Positions 8,768 through 18,145 of a stretch of 64,000 nt of DNA are shown here, in pieces. The notes under the pieces are model-generated. The model saw nothing but the letters and a program-made list of their open reading frames with translations. It ran no database searches and was not told the origin of the DNA. Made by a program: the position numbers and the translations under genes. The DNA is from Marisimplicoccus sp038147335 (GTDB taxonomy: Bacteria; Bacteroidota; Bacteroidia; Flavobacteriales; Flavobacteriaceae): contig JAYQTK010000002.1 of NCBI GenBank assembly GCA_038147335.1, positions 1 to 64,000 of the forward strand, read 5' to 3'. How positions within the stretch are numbered: position 1 is the first letter of the stretch; every line of letters begins with the position of its first letter.

Positions 8768-10156
8768 TTAAAATACTCTACCGGGATTTAATATATTTTT
8801 TGGATCAATAGATTTTTTAATAAGCTTCATTAATTCAATCTCATCTTTACTTCTACTTTTTATCAAGTATTTCTTTTTATCAAGACCAATACCATGTTCT
8901 GCTGAGATTGAACCTTTAACTAGCTCTGTATTACTATAGATTATTTCGTTAACCTTATTTTTTAATTCATCATCATCTGAATCCTTTCCAATTATAAAAT
9001 GTATGTTACCATCGGCTACATGACCAAACGGAAAGATTGTTTCTACACCTTTACAATTTTTAAGCTCAATAATTATTTTATCAATTACTTCTCCAATTTG
9101 AGCTACAGGTATACTAATATCAAATTGCTGATCGAATTTTTTTTCTTCTGCTAAAACAGCTACATCTTCTCTAATCCCCCAAATATTAAGTTGCTCCTTT
9201 TCATCCTTACCAATGACAGCATCATCAACAAAGCCTTGCTCAATACTCTCCATAACAGCTTTTTCAAAATTATTATAATCATTTTCAAAGTCACCACCCA
9301 TATATTCGATAAAAACATAGTATTTATACTCATCAGGGAGATATTTATTATACATGGTTTTATCACTTACCATTTGCTTGTAGGTTTCATTCCATAAAAG
9401 CTCAAAGGCTGTAAGATTTTTTGAAATTTTATCCTCCATAAACTTTAATAAGTTTAAAACCTTTTGGTAATCATTAGTAACAGCCAGAGCAGTATATCTT
9501 GTCTTAGGATGCTGATATAATCTAAGAACAACTTTTGTAACTATTCCAAGAGTTCCTTCAGATCCAATAAAAAACTGTTTTAAATCATAACCTGAATTGT
9601 CTTTCATTAGTTTTTTTAAAGATGATATTACAGTTCCATCAGGAAGAACTGCCTCTAAACCTAATACTAAACTTCTTGTCATACCATATTTAAATACCCT
9701 TAATCCTCCTGCATTAGTTGAAACTGCGCCTCCTATTTGTGCAGAGCCTCTTGCCCCAAAATTTAATGGTAGAAGAAGGTCTTTCTCTTTAACAGAATTA
9801 ATAATATCCTCAATTATAACACCAGACTCACATGTAACAGTTTTACCTTTTTCATCAATTTCAATTATGTTATTCATTTTTTCAAGGGACACAACTACTT
9901 GATTTTTAGTTGATTTAGTTGAGCCAACAAGATTCGTAAGACCTCCATGGACTATTATTTCCTGATTATTATCGTTACAGGTTTTTAGTATAGCTGACAC
10001 TTGGTCTGTGTCCTTTGGAAGAAGTAAACAAATTGACTCAAGGGGTATATCTGTTTTCCATATATGATAAAATCTTGACTTAAGTTTTTCACCTGTAATA
10101 ATTGATGATTTATCAAGTATATCTTCAAAAAGAGAAATTATGTTAATATCAGACAT
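8768..10156 (-). CDS. FAD-linked oxidase, GlcD/D-lactate dehydrogenase-like
   Basis: A 462-residue flavoprotein of the vanillyl-alcohol oxidase/PCMH superfamily. The N-terminal FAD-binding domain shows VHGGLTNLVGS, an NFGARGSAQIGGAVSTNAGG pyrophosphate-binding region and FFIGSEGTLGIVTK. The C-terminal cap domain ends with FPFGHVADGNIHF and ISAEHGIGLDKK followed by KSIDPKNILNPGRVF, typical of glycolate, D-lactate and D-2-hydroxyglutarate dehydrogenases. It probably oxidises a 2-hydroxyacid at the cytoplasmic membrane, with electrons passed to quinone or a carrier; the substrate is uncertain. I place the start at 10156 (MSDINIISLF) because the longer reading frame runs into the divergent lipoprotein promoter. 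Confidence 0.88.
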   Translation of the reverse strand: MSDINIISLFEDILDKSSIITGEKLKSRFYHIWKTDIPLESICLLLPKDTDQVSAILKTCNDNNQEIIVHGGLTNLVGSTKSTKNQVVVSLEKMNNIIEIDEKGKTVTCESGVIIEDIINSVKEKDLLLPLNFGARGSAQIGGAVSTNAGGLRVFKYGMTRSLVLGLEAVLPDGTVISSLKKLMKDNSGYDLKQFFIGSEGTLGIVTKVVLRLYQHPKTRYTALAVTNDYQKVLNLLKFMEDKISKNLTAFELLWNETYKQMVSDKTMYNKYLPDEYKYYVFIEYMGGDFENDYNNFEKAVMESIEQGFVDDAVIGKDEKEQLNIWGIREDVAVLAEEKKFDQQFDISIPVAQIGEVIDKIIIELKNCKGVETIFPFGHVADGNIHFIIGKDSDDDELKNKVNEIIYSNTELVKGSISAEHGIGLDKKKYLIKSRSKDEIELMKLIKKSIDPKNILNPGRVF

Positions 10157-10223
10157 TTTCCTTAACAAAAGGTTAACTAAAGATATTAATTTTAAAAGAT
10201 TAAATTTGCTCAAATTTTATTAT

Positions 10224-11339
10224 ATGAAACATACCTTTAAATTCTTAATATTACTATTAGCTGCTTCATGTTCTAATGATAATGGTTTTATTGTTAATGG
10301 TACTGCTGATGTTGTTGACGATACTAAAGTATACATACTTCAAGCAGATCAGAATAATCAACCTTTTATTAAAGATTCAACAACAGTAAAATCTAACATG
10401 TTTTCTTTTAAAGGTGTATCTGCTACACCTGAGATAAGCTATTTACAATTAGAGGGTGTTAATGGATATGTTTTGACTATTTTAGAAACAGGAACAATTA
10501 CAGCTGACCTAGATGTAGACAATATTTCAAAATCAACTGTTTCTGGAACAATTTCAAATGATGATTTTATTAAATATAAATCTGAAACAAAGTCCCTAGT
10601 AGAAGATATGAATAGTATTTCATCAACTGCGCAAGATGCTATTATGAATGGAGATGTTGAAACTGCGATGAAACTAGAAAAAGATTACAGCTCAAAAGAA
10701 AGAGAAGTACTACTATATGAATGGGATTTTATTATTGATAATTTAGATTCATATATGTCAGCTCTATTATTAGAGGTTTTCATGGTAGAAAACAAGGTTA
10801 ATAAAGATAGTATTATAGATGTATATGAAAACTTCTCTAATAGAATAAAGGTAAGTGATGTTGGAAAAAATATTGCTGATTTATTAAGTCAATTTGAAGA
10901 TCCAATAGAAGAAGGCGAAATTGCTCCAGATTTTACTGCACCTAGTATCGATGGTTCAAATGTTACATTAAGTGAAATAACTAAAAGCAACACTGTTACA
11001 CTTCTTGATTTTTGGGCAGCATGGTGTAGGCCATGTAGAGTTGAAAACCCTAATCTAGTCAGGTTATACAAAAAGTATAATCAAAATGGTTTTGATATTC
11101 TAGGTGTTTCCCTTGATAGAACTAAAGAACAGTGGGAACAGGCTATAGAAGATGATAACTTACCATGGACGCAAGTTTCAAACTTAAGCTTTTGGAATGA
11201 TCCTGTAGCTAGAAGATATAGCATAAGGGCTATTCCTCAATCATATTTAATTGATAATACTGGAACTGTAATTGGTAAAAATTTGAGAGGTAATGATCTC
11301 GAAGAAAGAATTAAATTTGCATTATCATTAAATGACTGA
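10224..11339 (+). CDS. TlpA/ResA-type thiol-disulfide oxidoreductase lipoprotein with DUF4369-like domain
   Basis: A 371-residue exported lipoprotein. The start at 10224 gives a compact signal with lipobox (KFLILLLAASC then SNDNG). Residues about 25-120 resemble the DUF4369 beta domain that precedes thioredoxin domains in Bacteroidota. The C-terminal part (about 235-371) is a thioredoxin fold of the TlpA/AhpC-TSA type: EEGEIAPDFTAPSIDG, active-site WAAWCRPCRVENP with Cys268 and Cys271, and a cis-Pro loop RAIPQSYLIDNTG. It should act in the periplasm, reducing or isomerising disulfides, possibly in cytochrome c maturation; partner proteins are unknown. It diverges from the FAD oxidase gene and is followed closely by the acyltransferase gene. 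Confidence 0.9.
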   Translation: MKHTFKFLILLLAASCSNDNGFIVNGTADVVDDTKVYILQADQNNQPFIKDSTTVKSNMFSFKGVSATPEISYLQLEGVNGYVLTILETGTITADLDVDNISKSTVSGTISNDDFIKYKSETKSLVEDMNSISSTAQDAIMNGDVETAMKLEKDYSSKEREVLLYEWDFIIDNLDSYMSALLLEVFMVENKVNKDSIIDVYENFSNRIKVSDVGKNIADLLSQFEDPIEEGEIAPDFTAPSIDGSNVTLSEITKSNTVTLLDFWAAWCRPCRVENPNLVRLYKKYNQNGFDILGVSLDRTKEQWEQAIEDDNLPWTQVSNLSFWNDPVARRYSIRAIPQSYLIDNTGTVIGKNLRGNDLEERIKFALSLND

Positions 11340-11342
11340 TAA

Positions 11343-12206
11343 TTGCAACTTTTAATATACCTTACATTCTATCCTCTAATTAAACTTATTTCCATACAAC
11401 CATTTTGTGTTGTCTACAGAATATCTGATTTTATTAATTTTCTTCTTTATAAAGTCTTTAAGTATAGACTTAAAACTGTTCGCAGAAATCTTAAGCTTGT
11501 TTTTCCAAATAAAACAGACATCGAGCTACGTGAGATTGAAAAAGGATTCTATAAACACTTTTCAGATATAACAATTGAAAGTATCAAAGCATATGGTATG
11601 AGTGAAAATCAAATGATGAAAAGATACACCTATGAAAATATTGATGTATTAAGAAAAATTCAGAAGAAAAAAAAGAACATAATTCTATTATGTGGACATT
11701 ATTCAAACTTTGAATGGTTATTGTCAATTGGATACAATACTAAAGGAAATGGCTATGGAATATATACTCCTATGACGAATAAATATTTTGATAGATTATT
11801 TAAAAAAATTAGAAAAAAACATAAAGCCTTTTTAGTCTCTAGATATAAGATAAAGGAGTTCATGTCATCTCTTGACAATAATAAGTACTACTTATTCGGA
11901 TTTGCTGCTGATCAATCACCACGTAAAATTGGAAAATCATATATAAATAAGTTTTTTGGACATAAAGTACCAATATTTACAGGAGCTGAAAGATTTGCAA
12001 GAGATTATAATCTTTCGGTAGTTTTTGCAGATATAACTAGAGTGAAAAGAGGTTACTACAGAACTAAGTTTATTGAAATATATGACAATAAGGATTCTAA
12101 GTATAGTATTACAGACCAGTTTATTAAATTACTTGAAGAACAAGTGTACAGAGACCCTAATCAATATTTTTGGTCACATAATAGATTTAAACATCTAATT
12201 AACTAG
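11343..12206 (+). CDS. LpxL/HtrB-family lysophospholipid (lipid A-type) acyltransferase
   Basis: A 287-residue membrane-associated acyltransferase of the bacterial lipid A biosynthesis family. The catalytic HX4E motif is present as GHYSNFE (His119, Glu124), preceded by an N-terminal hydrophobic segment and the usual RRNLKLVFPN start of the domain, and followed by AADQSPRK and a substrate-pocket region. It should transfer a fatty acyl chain to lipid A or, in Bacteroidota, possibly to another lipid such as an aminolipid. The start is a TTG at 11343: the codon just before it is a TAA stop, and the next in-frame ATG falls after residue 80. It follows the TlpA lipoprotein by three bases and converges with glmM with a 12-base overlap. 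Confidence 0.87.
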   Translation: MQLLIYLTFYPLIKLISIQPFCVVYRISDFINFLLYKVFKYRLKTVRRNLKLVFPNKTDIELREIEKGFYKHFSDITIESIKAYGMSENQMMKRYTYENIDVLRKIQKKKKNIILLCGHYSNFEWLLSIGYNTKGNGYGIYTPMTNKYFDRLFKKIRKKHKAFLVSRYKIKEFMSSLDNNKYYLFGFAADQSPRKIGKSYINKFFGHKVPIFTGAERFARDYNLSVVFADITRVKRGYYRTKFIEIYDNKDSKYSITDQFIKLLEEQVYRDPNQYFWSHNRFKHLIN

Positions 12207-13583
12207 GTCATTTATTTCTTTCTCAATATCAAGAGCAATTTTGTCTGCCTTTATTTGTGTATCTGATTCAGAAAAAATTCTTACAATAGGCTCAGTGTTT
12301 GATTTTCTCATATGCACCCAACCTTCATTAAAGTCAATCCTAACACCATCTTCAGTATTTGGCGATAGATCTGAATATTTAGAAACTAACTCTTCAAAAA
12401 CCTGATCTATTAGGTTGGCATCTTTTAGAGTAATCTTTAATTTTTTCATATAATACTTAGGAAAGTCATCCCTTAACTTTGAAACTTTAACAGATTTATT
12501 AACTAGTAAGCCAAGGAAAAGTGCAATACCCACCAATGCATCTCTTCCATAGTGAAGATCTGGATAGATGATTCCTCCTCCGCCCTCTCCTCCTACTACA
12601 GCGTTTACTTCTTTCATTTTCTTTACAACATTCATCTCCCCAACAGGTGTAGAGTGATAGTTGCATCCGTATGACATTGTCACATCTTTAAGCGCATTAG
12701 AAGAAGATAGTGTTGACACAGTATCACCTTTTGATACAGATAAAACAAAATCCGAGCAGTATACTTGTGTGTTTTCCTCACCAAGTATTTCTCCATTTTC
12801 ATCAAAGAATACTAGCCTATCAACATCAGGATCAACAGCTACTCCAAAGTCTGCATTACTCTCTTTGATTTTTTTTGATAATTCTTTTAAATTTTCTTTG
12901 AGTGGTTCTGGTGTATGCGAGAACTTACCATTAATCTCAGAGTTAATAATTTCATAGTTTATTGATAGCTTTTCAAATAATTTTGGCATAGCAATAGAAC
13001 CTCCAGAGTTTATTGCATCAGCAACTACAGAAAGTTTTAAGGATTGAATATCTTTTAATGGTAATATTTCTAAATCAACAATCGCATCTATATGGTCATC
13101 AATTAAATCATCATATTTAGTTATTTTACCTAAACCATCATTTGATGAAAAGTCAAATGAATCAAGATTAGAATATTTTATAAGTTTATTAACGTCTTCT
13201 CTAGATAGAAACTCACCATCTGAATTAAAGAATTTTAGGCCATTATATTCCTCAGGATTATGACTTGCTGTTATCATAAGACCAGCAACCGATTTGTTAT
13301 TTAAGACACCCCAACATAAGGTTGGAGTAGTAGAAATTCCACAATCAATTACATCTATCCCCATAGATGAGAAGACTGAATTAACAATATTAAGAATAGA
13401 TTCGCCTGACTTTCTTCCATCTCTTCCTGTCATTACAGAAAGATCAGATAAATTAGGATTATTTTCTTTAATTAATATGGAAAAAGCAGCAATTGAATTA
13501 ACAATATCTAAGGGAGTTAAATTTTCACTATTTTCGCCACCAATTGTGCCTCTAAAACCTGAAATATTTTTTATGAGAGTCAT
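12195..13583 (-). CDS. glmM: Phosphoglucosamine mutase
   Basis: A 462-residue alpha-D-phosphohexomutase. It interconverts glucosamine-6-phosphate and glucosamine-1-phosphate for peptidoglycan and lipopolysaccharide precursors. Visible motifs are the N-terminal SGFRGTIGG, MTGRDGRKSG, the phosphoserine loop TASHNPEEYNGLKFF, the metal loop DPDVDRLVF, the sugar-binding VGGEGGGGI and the C-terminal phosphate-binding MRKSNTEPIVRIFSE. In Bacteroidota this family member is usually assigned as GlmM, but a phosphomannomutase or phosphoglucomutase role cannot be excluded by motifs alone. Start at 13583 matches the family. It is divergent from ggt. Confidence 0.88.
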   Translation of the reverse strand: MTLIKNISGFRGTIGGENSENLTPLDIVNSIAAFSILIKENNPNLSDLSVMTGRDGRKSGESILNIVNSVFSSMGIDVIDCGISTTPTLCWGVLNNKSVAGLMITASHNPEEYNGLKFFNSDGEFLSREDVNKLIKYSNLDSFDFSSNDGLGKITKYDDLIDDHIDAIVDLEILPLKDIQSLKLSVVADAINSGGSIAMPKLFEKLSINYEIINSEINGKFSHTPEPLKENLKELSKKIKESNADFGVAVDPDVDRLVFFDENGEILGEENTQVYCSDFVLSVSKGDTVSTLSSSNALKDVTMSYGCNYHSTPVGEMNVVKKMKEVNAVVGGEGGGGIIYPDLHYGRDALVGIALFLGLLVNKSVKVSKLRDDFPKYYMKKLKITLKDANLIDQVFEELVSKYSDLSPNTEDGVRIDFNEGWVHMRKSNTEPIVRIFSESDTQIKADKIALDIEKEINDLVN

Positions 13584-13626
13584 ATGAGTGTAAATATATA
13601 AATTGTAAATTACACGATATTTTATT

Positions 13627-15315
13627 ATGAAAAATTTTATTCCTTTTATTTTATCTTTTTTAATTTTTAGCTGTACTAAATCATATAATCCTGCGGTAGT
13701 ATCTGCAAGACAAGAAGCTTCTGAAATAGGTCTAGAGATTATGAAAAATGGAGGTAACGCCTATGATGCTATGATTGCTACTCATCTAGCATTAGCAGTA
13801 GTTCATCCAACTGCAGGAAATATCGGAGGTGGTGGTTTCTTTGTTTATTATGATCAGTCAGGTGAATCAGGATCTCTTGATTTTAGAGAAATGGCTCCAG
13901 GGAATGCTTTTAAAGATATGTATCTTGATGAAAATGGAGATGTGATTCCTGACATGAGCACTCTAGGTGGAGCAGCAGTTGGAGTTCCTGGCTCAATATC
14001 TGCAATATTTGAAATCCATTCAAAATTTGGAAGCCTTCCAATAGAAGATCTTTTTCAACCAGCAATTAATTTAGCTGAGAATGGTTATGTAGTCACCGAG
14101 AAACAATCAAGATCATTAAATGAAAAGTATGATGACTTTGTAAAAGTTAATGGGGAAAATTCCCTTTATTCAAAAATTTTCAAAGAGGGAGATGTAATTG
14201 TAAATAAAAAATTTGCAGAAACACTTAAAAAGATTGCTAAGGATGGTCCAAAAGCATTTTATGAAGGTGATATTGCAAAAATGATAGTCGATGAAGTAAA
14301 TAGTTCAGGAGGAATAATGGAGATGGATGATTTAAAAAATTATGAATCTGTTTGGAGAGACCCTGTTAGATTTAAATATAAAGATTTAGATATCATCTCA
14401 ATGTCTCTCCCATCAAGTGGAGGAATACTTTTAGGTCAAATGCTAAAAGCAATTGAAAAATATGATATTTCAAGTTTTGGGCATAATTCCCTTAAGACTG
14501 TTCAATTAATTACAGAAGTTGAAAGAAGAGCATATGCTGATAGAAGTAAATATATGGGAGATCCAGATTTTATGGATTTACCTGTGTATGAATTAATGGA
14601 TGATGATTACATAAGTGAAAGGATGAGTAGTTTTTCATGGGATAACGCTACTCTATCATCTGATATTGATTATGGAACTATTGTATCTAATGAAAGTCTA
14701 GAAACAACTCACTATTCAATTATTGATAAATATGGAAACTCTGTATCAGTTACTACAACTTTAAATAATAGTTATGGATCAAAGGTGTTCGTTGAAGAAG
14801 GAGGTTTCTTTTTGAATAACGAGATGGATGATTTTAGCTCAAAACCTGGTCATCCAAACTTCTATGGATTAATTGGAAGTGAAGCAAATTCAATACAACC
14901 AAAAAAACGTATGTTAAGTTCGATGACACCAACAATAGTATTAAAAGATGGAAAACCTTCACTAATTGTAGGTACACCAGGTGGTTCCACAATAATTACC
15001 TCAGTTCTTCAGACTATTTTAAATGTTTATGAATTTAACATGAGCGTATCTGATGCTGTTAGTGCGCCAAGATTTCATCATCAGTGGCTTCCTGATGTTG
15101 TAATTGTTGAAGAAAATGGATTTACTAAAGAAGTTGATTCACTACTAAGAGATAAAAGTTACTTCATAATTTCTCTACCATTTGAAGATGAAATATCTGG
15201 GATGTCACCTAGGTCTTCTATTGGAGCGGTAGATGCAATTTTTATTGATAAAAATGGAAAAGTTTCTGTTGGGCCTGACCCAAGAGGTGATGATTTTGGA
15301 GCAATTTTAAAATAA
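13627..15315 (+). CDS. ggt: Gamma-glutamyltransferase (exported, lipoprotein-like)
   Basis: A 562-residue gamma-glutamyltranspeptidase. It hydrolyses or transfers the gamma-glutamyl group of glutathione and similar peptides outside the cytoplasm. The N-terminus is a short signal with a possible lipobox (ILSFLIFSC at about residue 16). The large-subunit motif NIGGGGFFVYYD is present. The self-processing site is the Thr-Thr-His-Tyr-Ser motif, with nucleophile Thr360, followed by the KYGNSVSVTTTLN strand. The oxyanion and substrate motif appears as MLSSMTPTIVLKDGKP and VGTPGGSTI. Length is normal. It lies seven bases ahead of uvrA on the same strand. Confidence 0.96.
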   Translation: MKNFIPFILSFLIFSCTKSYNPAVVSARQEASEIGLEIMKNGGNAYDAMIATHLALAVVHPTAGNIGGGGFFVYYDQSGESGSLDFREMAPGNAFKDMYLDENGDVIPDMSTLGGAAVGVPGSISAIFEIHSKFGSLPIEDLFQPAINLAENGYVVTEKQSRSLNEKYDDFVKVNGENSLYSKIFKEGDVIVNKKFAETLKKIAKDGPKAFYEGDIAKMIVDEVNSSGGIMEMDDLKNYESVWRDPVRFKYKDLDIISMSLPSSGGILLGQMLKAIEKYDISSFGHNSLKTVQLITEVERRAYADRSKYMGDPDFMDLPVYELMDDDYISERMSSFSWDNATLSSDIDYGTIVSNESLETTHYSIIDKYGNSVSVTTTLNNSYGSKVFVEEGGFFLNNEMDDFSSKPGHPNFYGLIGSEANSIQPKKRMLSSMTPTIVLKDGKPSLIVGTPGGSTIITSVLQTILNVYEFNMSVSDAVSAPRFHHQWLPDVVIVEENGFTKEVDSLLRDKSYFIISLPFEDEISGMSPRSSIGAVDAIFIDKNGKVSVGPDPRGDDFGAILK

Positions 15316-15322
15316 TTCAATA

Positions 15323-18145
15323 TTGAGCGATACAATTCAAATTGAAGGTGCAAAAGTCCATAATCTTAAGGATCTTGATCTAGAAATTCCTAGAGAAAAG
15401 CTTGTCGTTATTACAGGACTTTCTGGAAGTGGAAAATCTTCATTAGCATTTGATACAATTCATGCTGAAGGTCAAAGAAGATATATGGAAACTTTCTCTG
15501 CATATATTAGACAATTTGTTGGAAATTATGAAAGACCTGATGTTGAAAAAATTGAAGGACTCTCACCAGTAATAGCTATTGAACAAAAGACAACAAGTAA
15601 GAATCCAAGATCAACAGTTGGTACTGTTACTGATATATATGACTTTATAAGACTATTGTTTGCCAGAATTGGAGTGGCCTATAGTTATAAGTCAAATTTA
15701 AAAATGGTGAAAAATACAGATGAGGAAATTATCAAACTAATTTGTGATAAGTATCTAAATCAAAGGATAATTATTCTAGCACCAATAATTAGATCCAGAA
15801 AAGGTCATTACAGAGATTTATTTGAAAATTTTACTAAGCAAGGCTTTTCAAAAGTTATTGTTGATGGTGATATTATCGATATAAAAAGAGGAATGAAACT
15901 TGATAGATATAAAACACATGACATCAGTTTAGTTGTAGATAACTTATCTGTAAAAGATGATTTTGAATCAAAGAGGATCTTATCAGAGTCAATTAAAATA
16001 GCTATGAAGTATGGGAATGATACAATATTTATATTAGACTCTGATTCAGGTAAACCAGAATATTTTAGCAGAAACTTAATGTGTCCAGAAAGTGGAATCT
16101 CATATCCAAAACCAGAGCCCAATACATTTTCTTTTAATTCTCCAAAAGGAATGTGTGAGGATTGTAACGGACTTGGAACCGAGTTTAATATTAATATTAA
16201 AAAACTTATCCCTGATGATTCAATATCAATTAGTAACGGAGGTATTTTACCAATTGGCAAAAAAGATAATTCATGGATATATAGACAGATTGAGTTGATT
16301 GCAAAATATTATAACTTTTCATTAAGCGACCCTATAAATAAAATACCTCAAGAAGGATTAGATTTTATACTAAACGGAGGAAAGGAAAGTTTTGTAGTTA
16401 ATTCTAAAGAGCTTGGAGTAAAAAGAGAATATGAGATAGACTACATGGGCATTGAATCTTTCATCAAAGAGCAACTTAATAATAATGAGTCAAAAAGTTT
16501 AAGGAGATGGGCTATGCAGTTTGTAGATATTAATAAATGTAATACATGTGAAGGTAGCAGATTAAAAGTTGAATCTAGATCATTTAAAATAAATAAGAAA
16601 AATATTTTTGAATTAACAGAAATGGATTTATCAGAGCTTAAGGATTGGTTTAAAGATTTAAATAAAAATTTGTCTAAAAAAGACCTTAAGATATCTGAAG
16701 AAATTAGCAAAGAGATTTCAATAAGAATTCAGTTTTTGATTGATGTAGGATTAGAATATTTAACTCTATCAAGATCTACAAAATCTTTATCTGGAGGTGA
16801 AGCTCAAAGAGTAAGGTTAGCAACCCAAGTTGGATCTCAACTTGTAGGAGTTTTGTACATATTAGATGAGCCTAGTATAGGGCTTCATCAAAAAGATAAT
16901 ATTAAACTAATTGATTCACTAAAAAAACTTAGAGACTCTGGAAACTCAGTAATAGTTGTAGAGCACGATAAAGAAATGATTTTAAGTTCTGACCATATTA
17001 TTGATTTAGGGCCAAATGCAGGTTTAAATGGTGGTAAAATAATTTACGAGGGTTCACCTGATAAAATTAAAAAAGCAAAAACTATTACTGCAGATTATTT
17101 AAATGAAATTAAAAAGATAGAAGTACCAAAAAAAATCAGAAAAGGAAGTGGTGAATGTATAAAAATTTATGGGTGTAAAGGAAATAACTTAAAAAATATA
17201 GATGTAGAATTTCCTATTGGAAAAATGATTGCAGTCACTGGAGTATCCGGAAGTGGTAAATCAACCTTAGTTAATGAAACCCTATACCCTATTATTAACT
17301 CTAAGATATATAATTCAGTAAAGTCACCATTAGAATTTAAAAAGATTGATGGACTTGATAATATAGACAAAGTCGTAGAAGTCAATCAACAACAAATAGG
17401 GAGAACTCCTCGAAGTAACCCTGCTACATATACTGGAGTTTACAGTGAAATAAGAAAGCTTTTTTCAGAAACTGTTGAGGCAAAAATCAGAGGCTACAAA
17501 CCTGGTAGATTTAGTTTCAATGTTGCCGGAGGTAGATGTGAAAATTGTAAAGGAGGAGGAATGAAATTAATTGAGATGAACTTTCTTCCTGATGTTTTTG
17601 TAGAATGTGAAGTTTGTAATGGAAAAAGATTTAACAGAGAAACCCTTGAAGTTAGATATAAAGGTAAATCTATTTCAGATGTGCTTGATATGAGTGTTTC
17701 AAAATCTTTAGAATTTTTTTCATCTATTCCTAAGATTTACAACATTTTAAAAGCTATTGATAGTGTTGGTCTTGGATATATTACTCTTGGGCAGTCTTCT
17801 ACAACTTTGTCTGGAGGAGAATCTCAAAGAATTAAGCTTGCAAGTGAACTCTCAAAAAAGGATACAGGAAAAACATTATATATTCTTGATGAACCTACAA
17901 CTGGACTTCATTTTGAAGATATAAGGGTTTTATTAAATGTTTTAAATCAATTAGTTGATAAGGGTAACACAATCATAATAATAGAACATAACTTAGATGT
18001 AATTAAGCAGGTAGACCACATTGTTGATATTGGTCCTGAAGGTGGTAAAAACGGCGGAAAACTAATTGACAGTGGAAGTCCTAAAGAAATTATAGCTAAC
18101 AATAAAGGTTATACAGCTAAATACCTATCTAAAGAATTAATCTAA
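15323..18145 (+). CDS. uvrA: Excinuclease ABC subunit A
   Basis: A 940-residue UvrA, the DNA damage-sensing ATPase of nucleotide excision repair. Two ABC ATPase modules are visible: Walker A GLSGSGKSS near residue 35 and GVSGSGKST near residue 645, signature motifs TKSLSGGEAQRV and TTLSGGESQRIK, and Walker B segments LYILDEPSIGLH and LYILDEPTTGLH. The second zinc module is complete (CENCKGGG then CEVCNGKRF). In the first, the leading CxxC reads CPESG, so one Cys is missing, as in many Bacteroidota UvrA proteins as far as I recall. The start is a TTG at 15323. Its last base is shared with the ATG of the next gene. Confidence 0.98.
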   Translation: MSDTIQIEGAKVHNLKDLDLEIPREKLVVITGLSGSGKSSLAFDTIHAEGQRRYMETFSAYIRQFVGNYERPDVEKIEGLSPVIAIEQKTTSKNPRSTVGTVTDIYDFIRLLFARIGVAYSYKSNLKMVKNTDEEIIKLICDKYLNQRIIILAPIIRSRKGHYRDLFENFTKQGFSKVIVDGDIIDIKRGMKLDRYKTHDISLVVDNLSVKDDFESKRILSESIKIAMKYGNDTIFILDSDSGKPEYFSRNLMCPESGISYPKPEPNTFSFNSPKGMCEDCNGLGTEFNINIKKLIPDDSISISNGGILPIGKKDNSWIYRQIELIAKYYNFSLSDPINKIPQEGLDFILNGGKESFVVNSKELGVKREYEIDYMGIESFIKEQLNNNESKSLRRWAMQFVDINKCNTCEGSRLKVESRSFKINKKNIFELTEMDLSELKDWFKDLNKNLSKKDLKISEEISKEISIRIQFLIDVGLEYLTLSRSTKSLSGGEAQRVRLATQVGSQLVGVLYILDEPSIGLHQKDNIKLIDSLKKLRDSGNSVIVVEHDKEMILSSDHIIDLGPNAGLNGGKIIYEGSPDKIKKAKTITADYLNEIKKIEVPKKIRKGSGECIKIYGCKGNNLKNIDVEFPIGKMIAVTGVSGSGKSTLVNETLYPIINSKIYNSVKSPLEFKKIDGLDNIDKVVEVNQQQIGRTPRSNPATYTGVYSEIRKLFSETVEAKIRGYKPGRFSFNVAGGRCENCKGGGMKLIEMNFLPDVFVECEVCNGKRFNRETLEVRYKGKSISDVLDMSVSKSLEFFSSIPKIYNILKAIDSVGLGYITLGQSSTTLSGGESQRIKLASELSKKDTGKTLYILDEPTTGLHFEDIRVLLNVLNQLVDKGNTIIIIEHNLDVIKQVDHIVDIGPEGGKNGGKLIDSGSPKEIIANNKGYTAKYLSKELI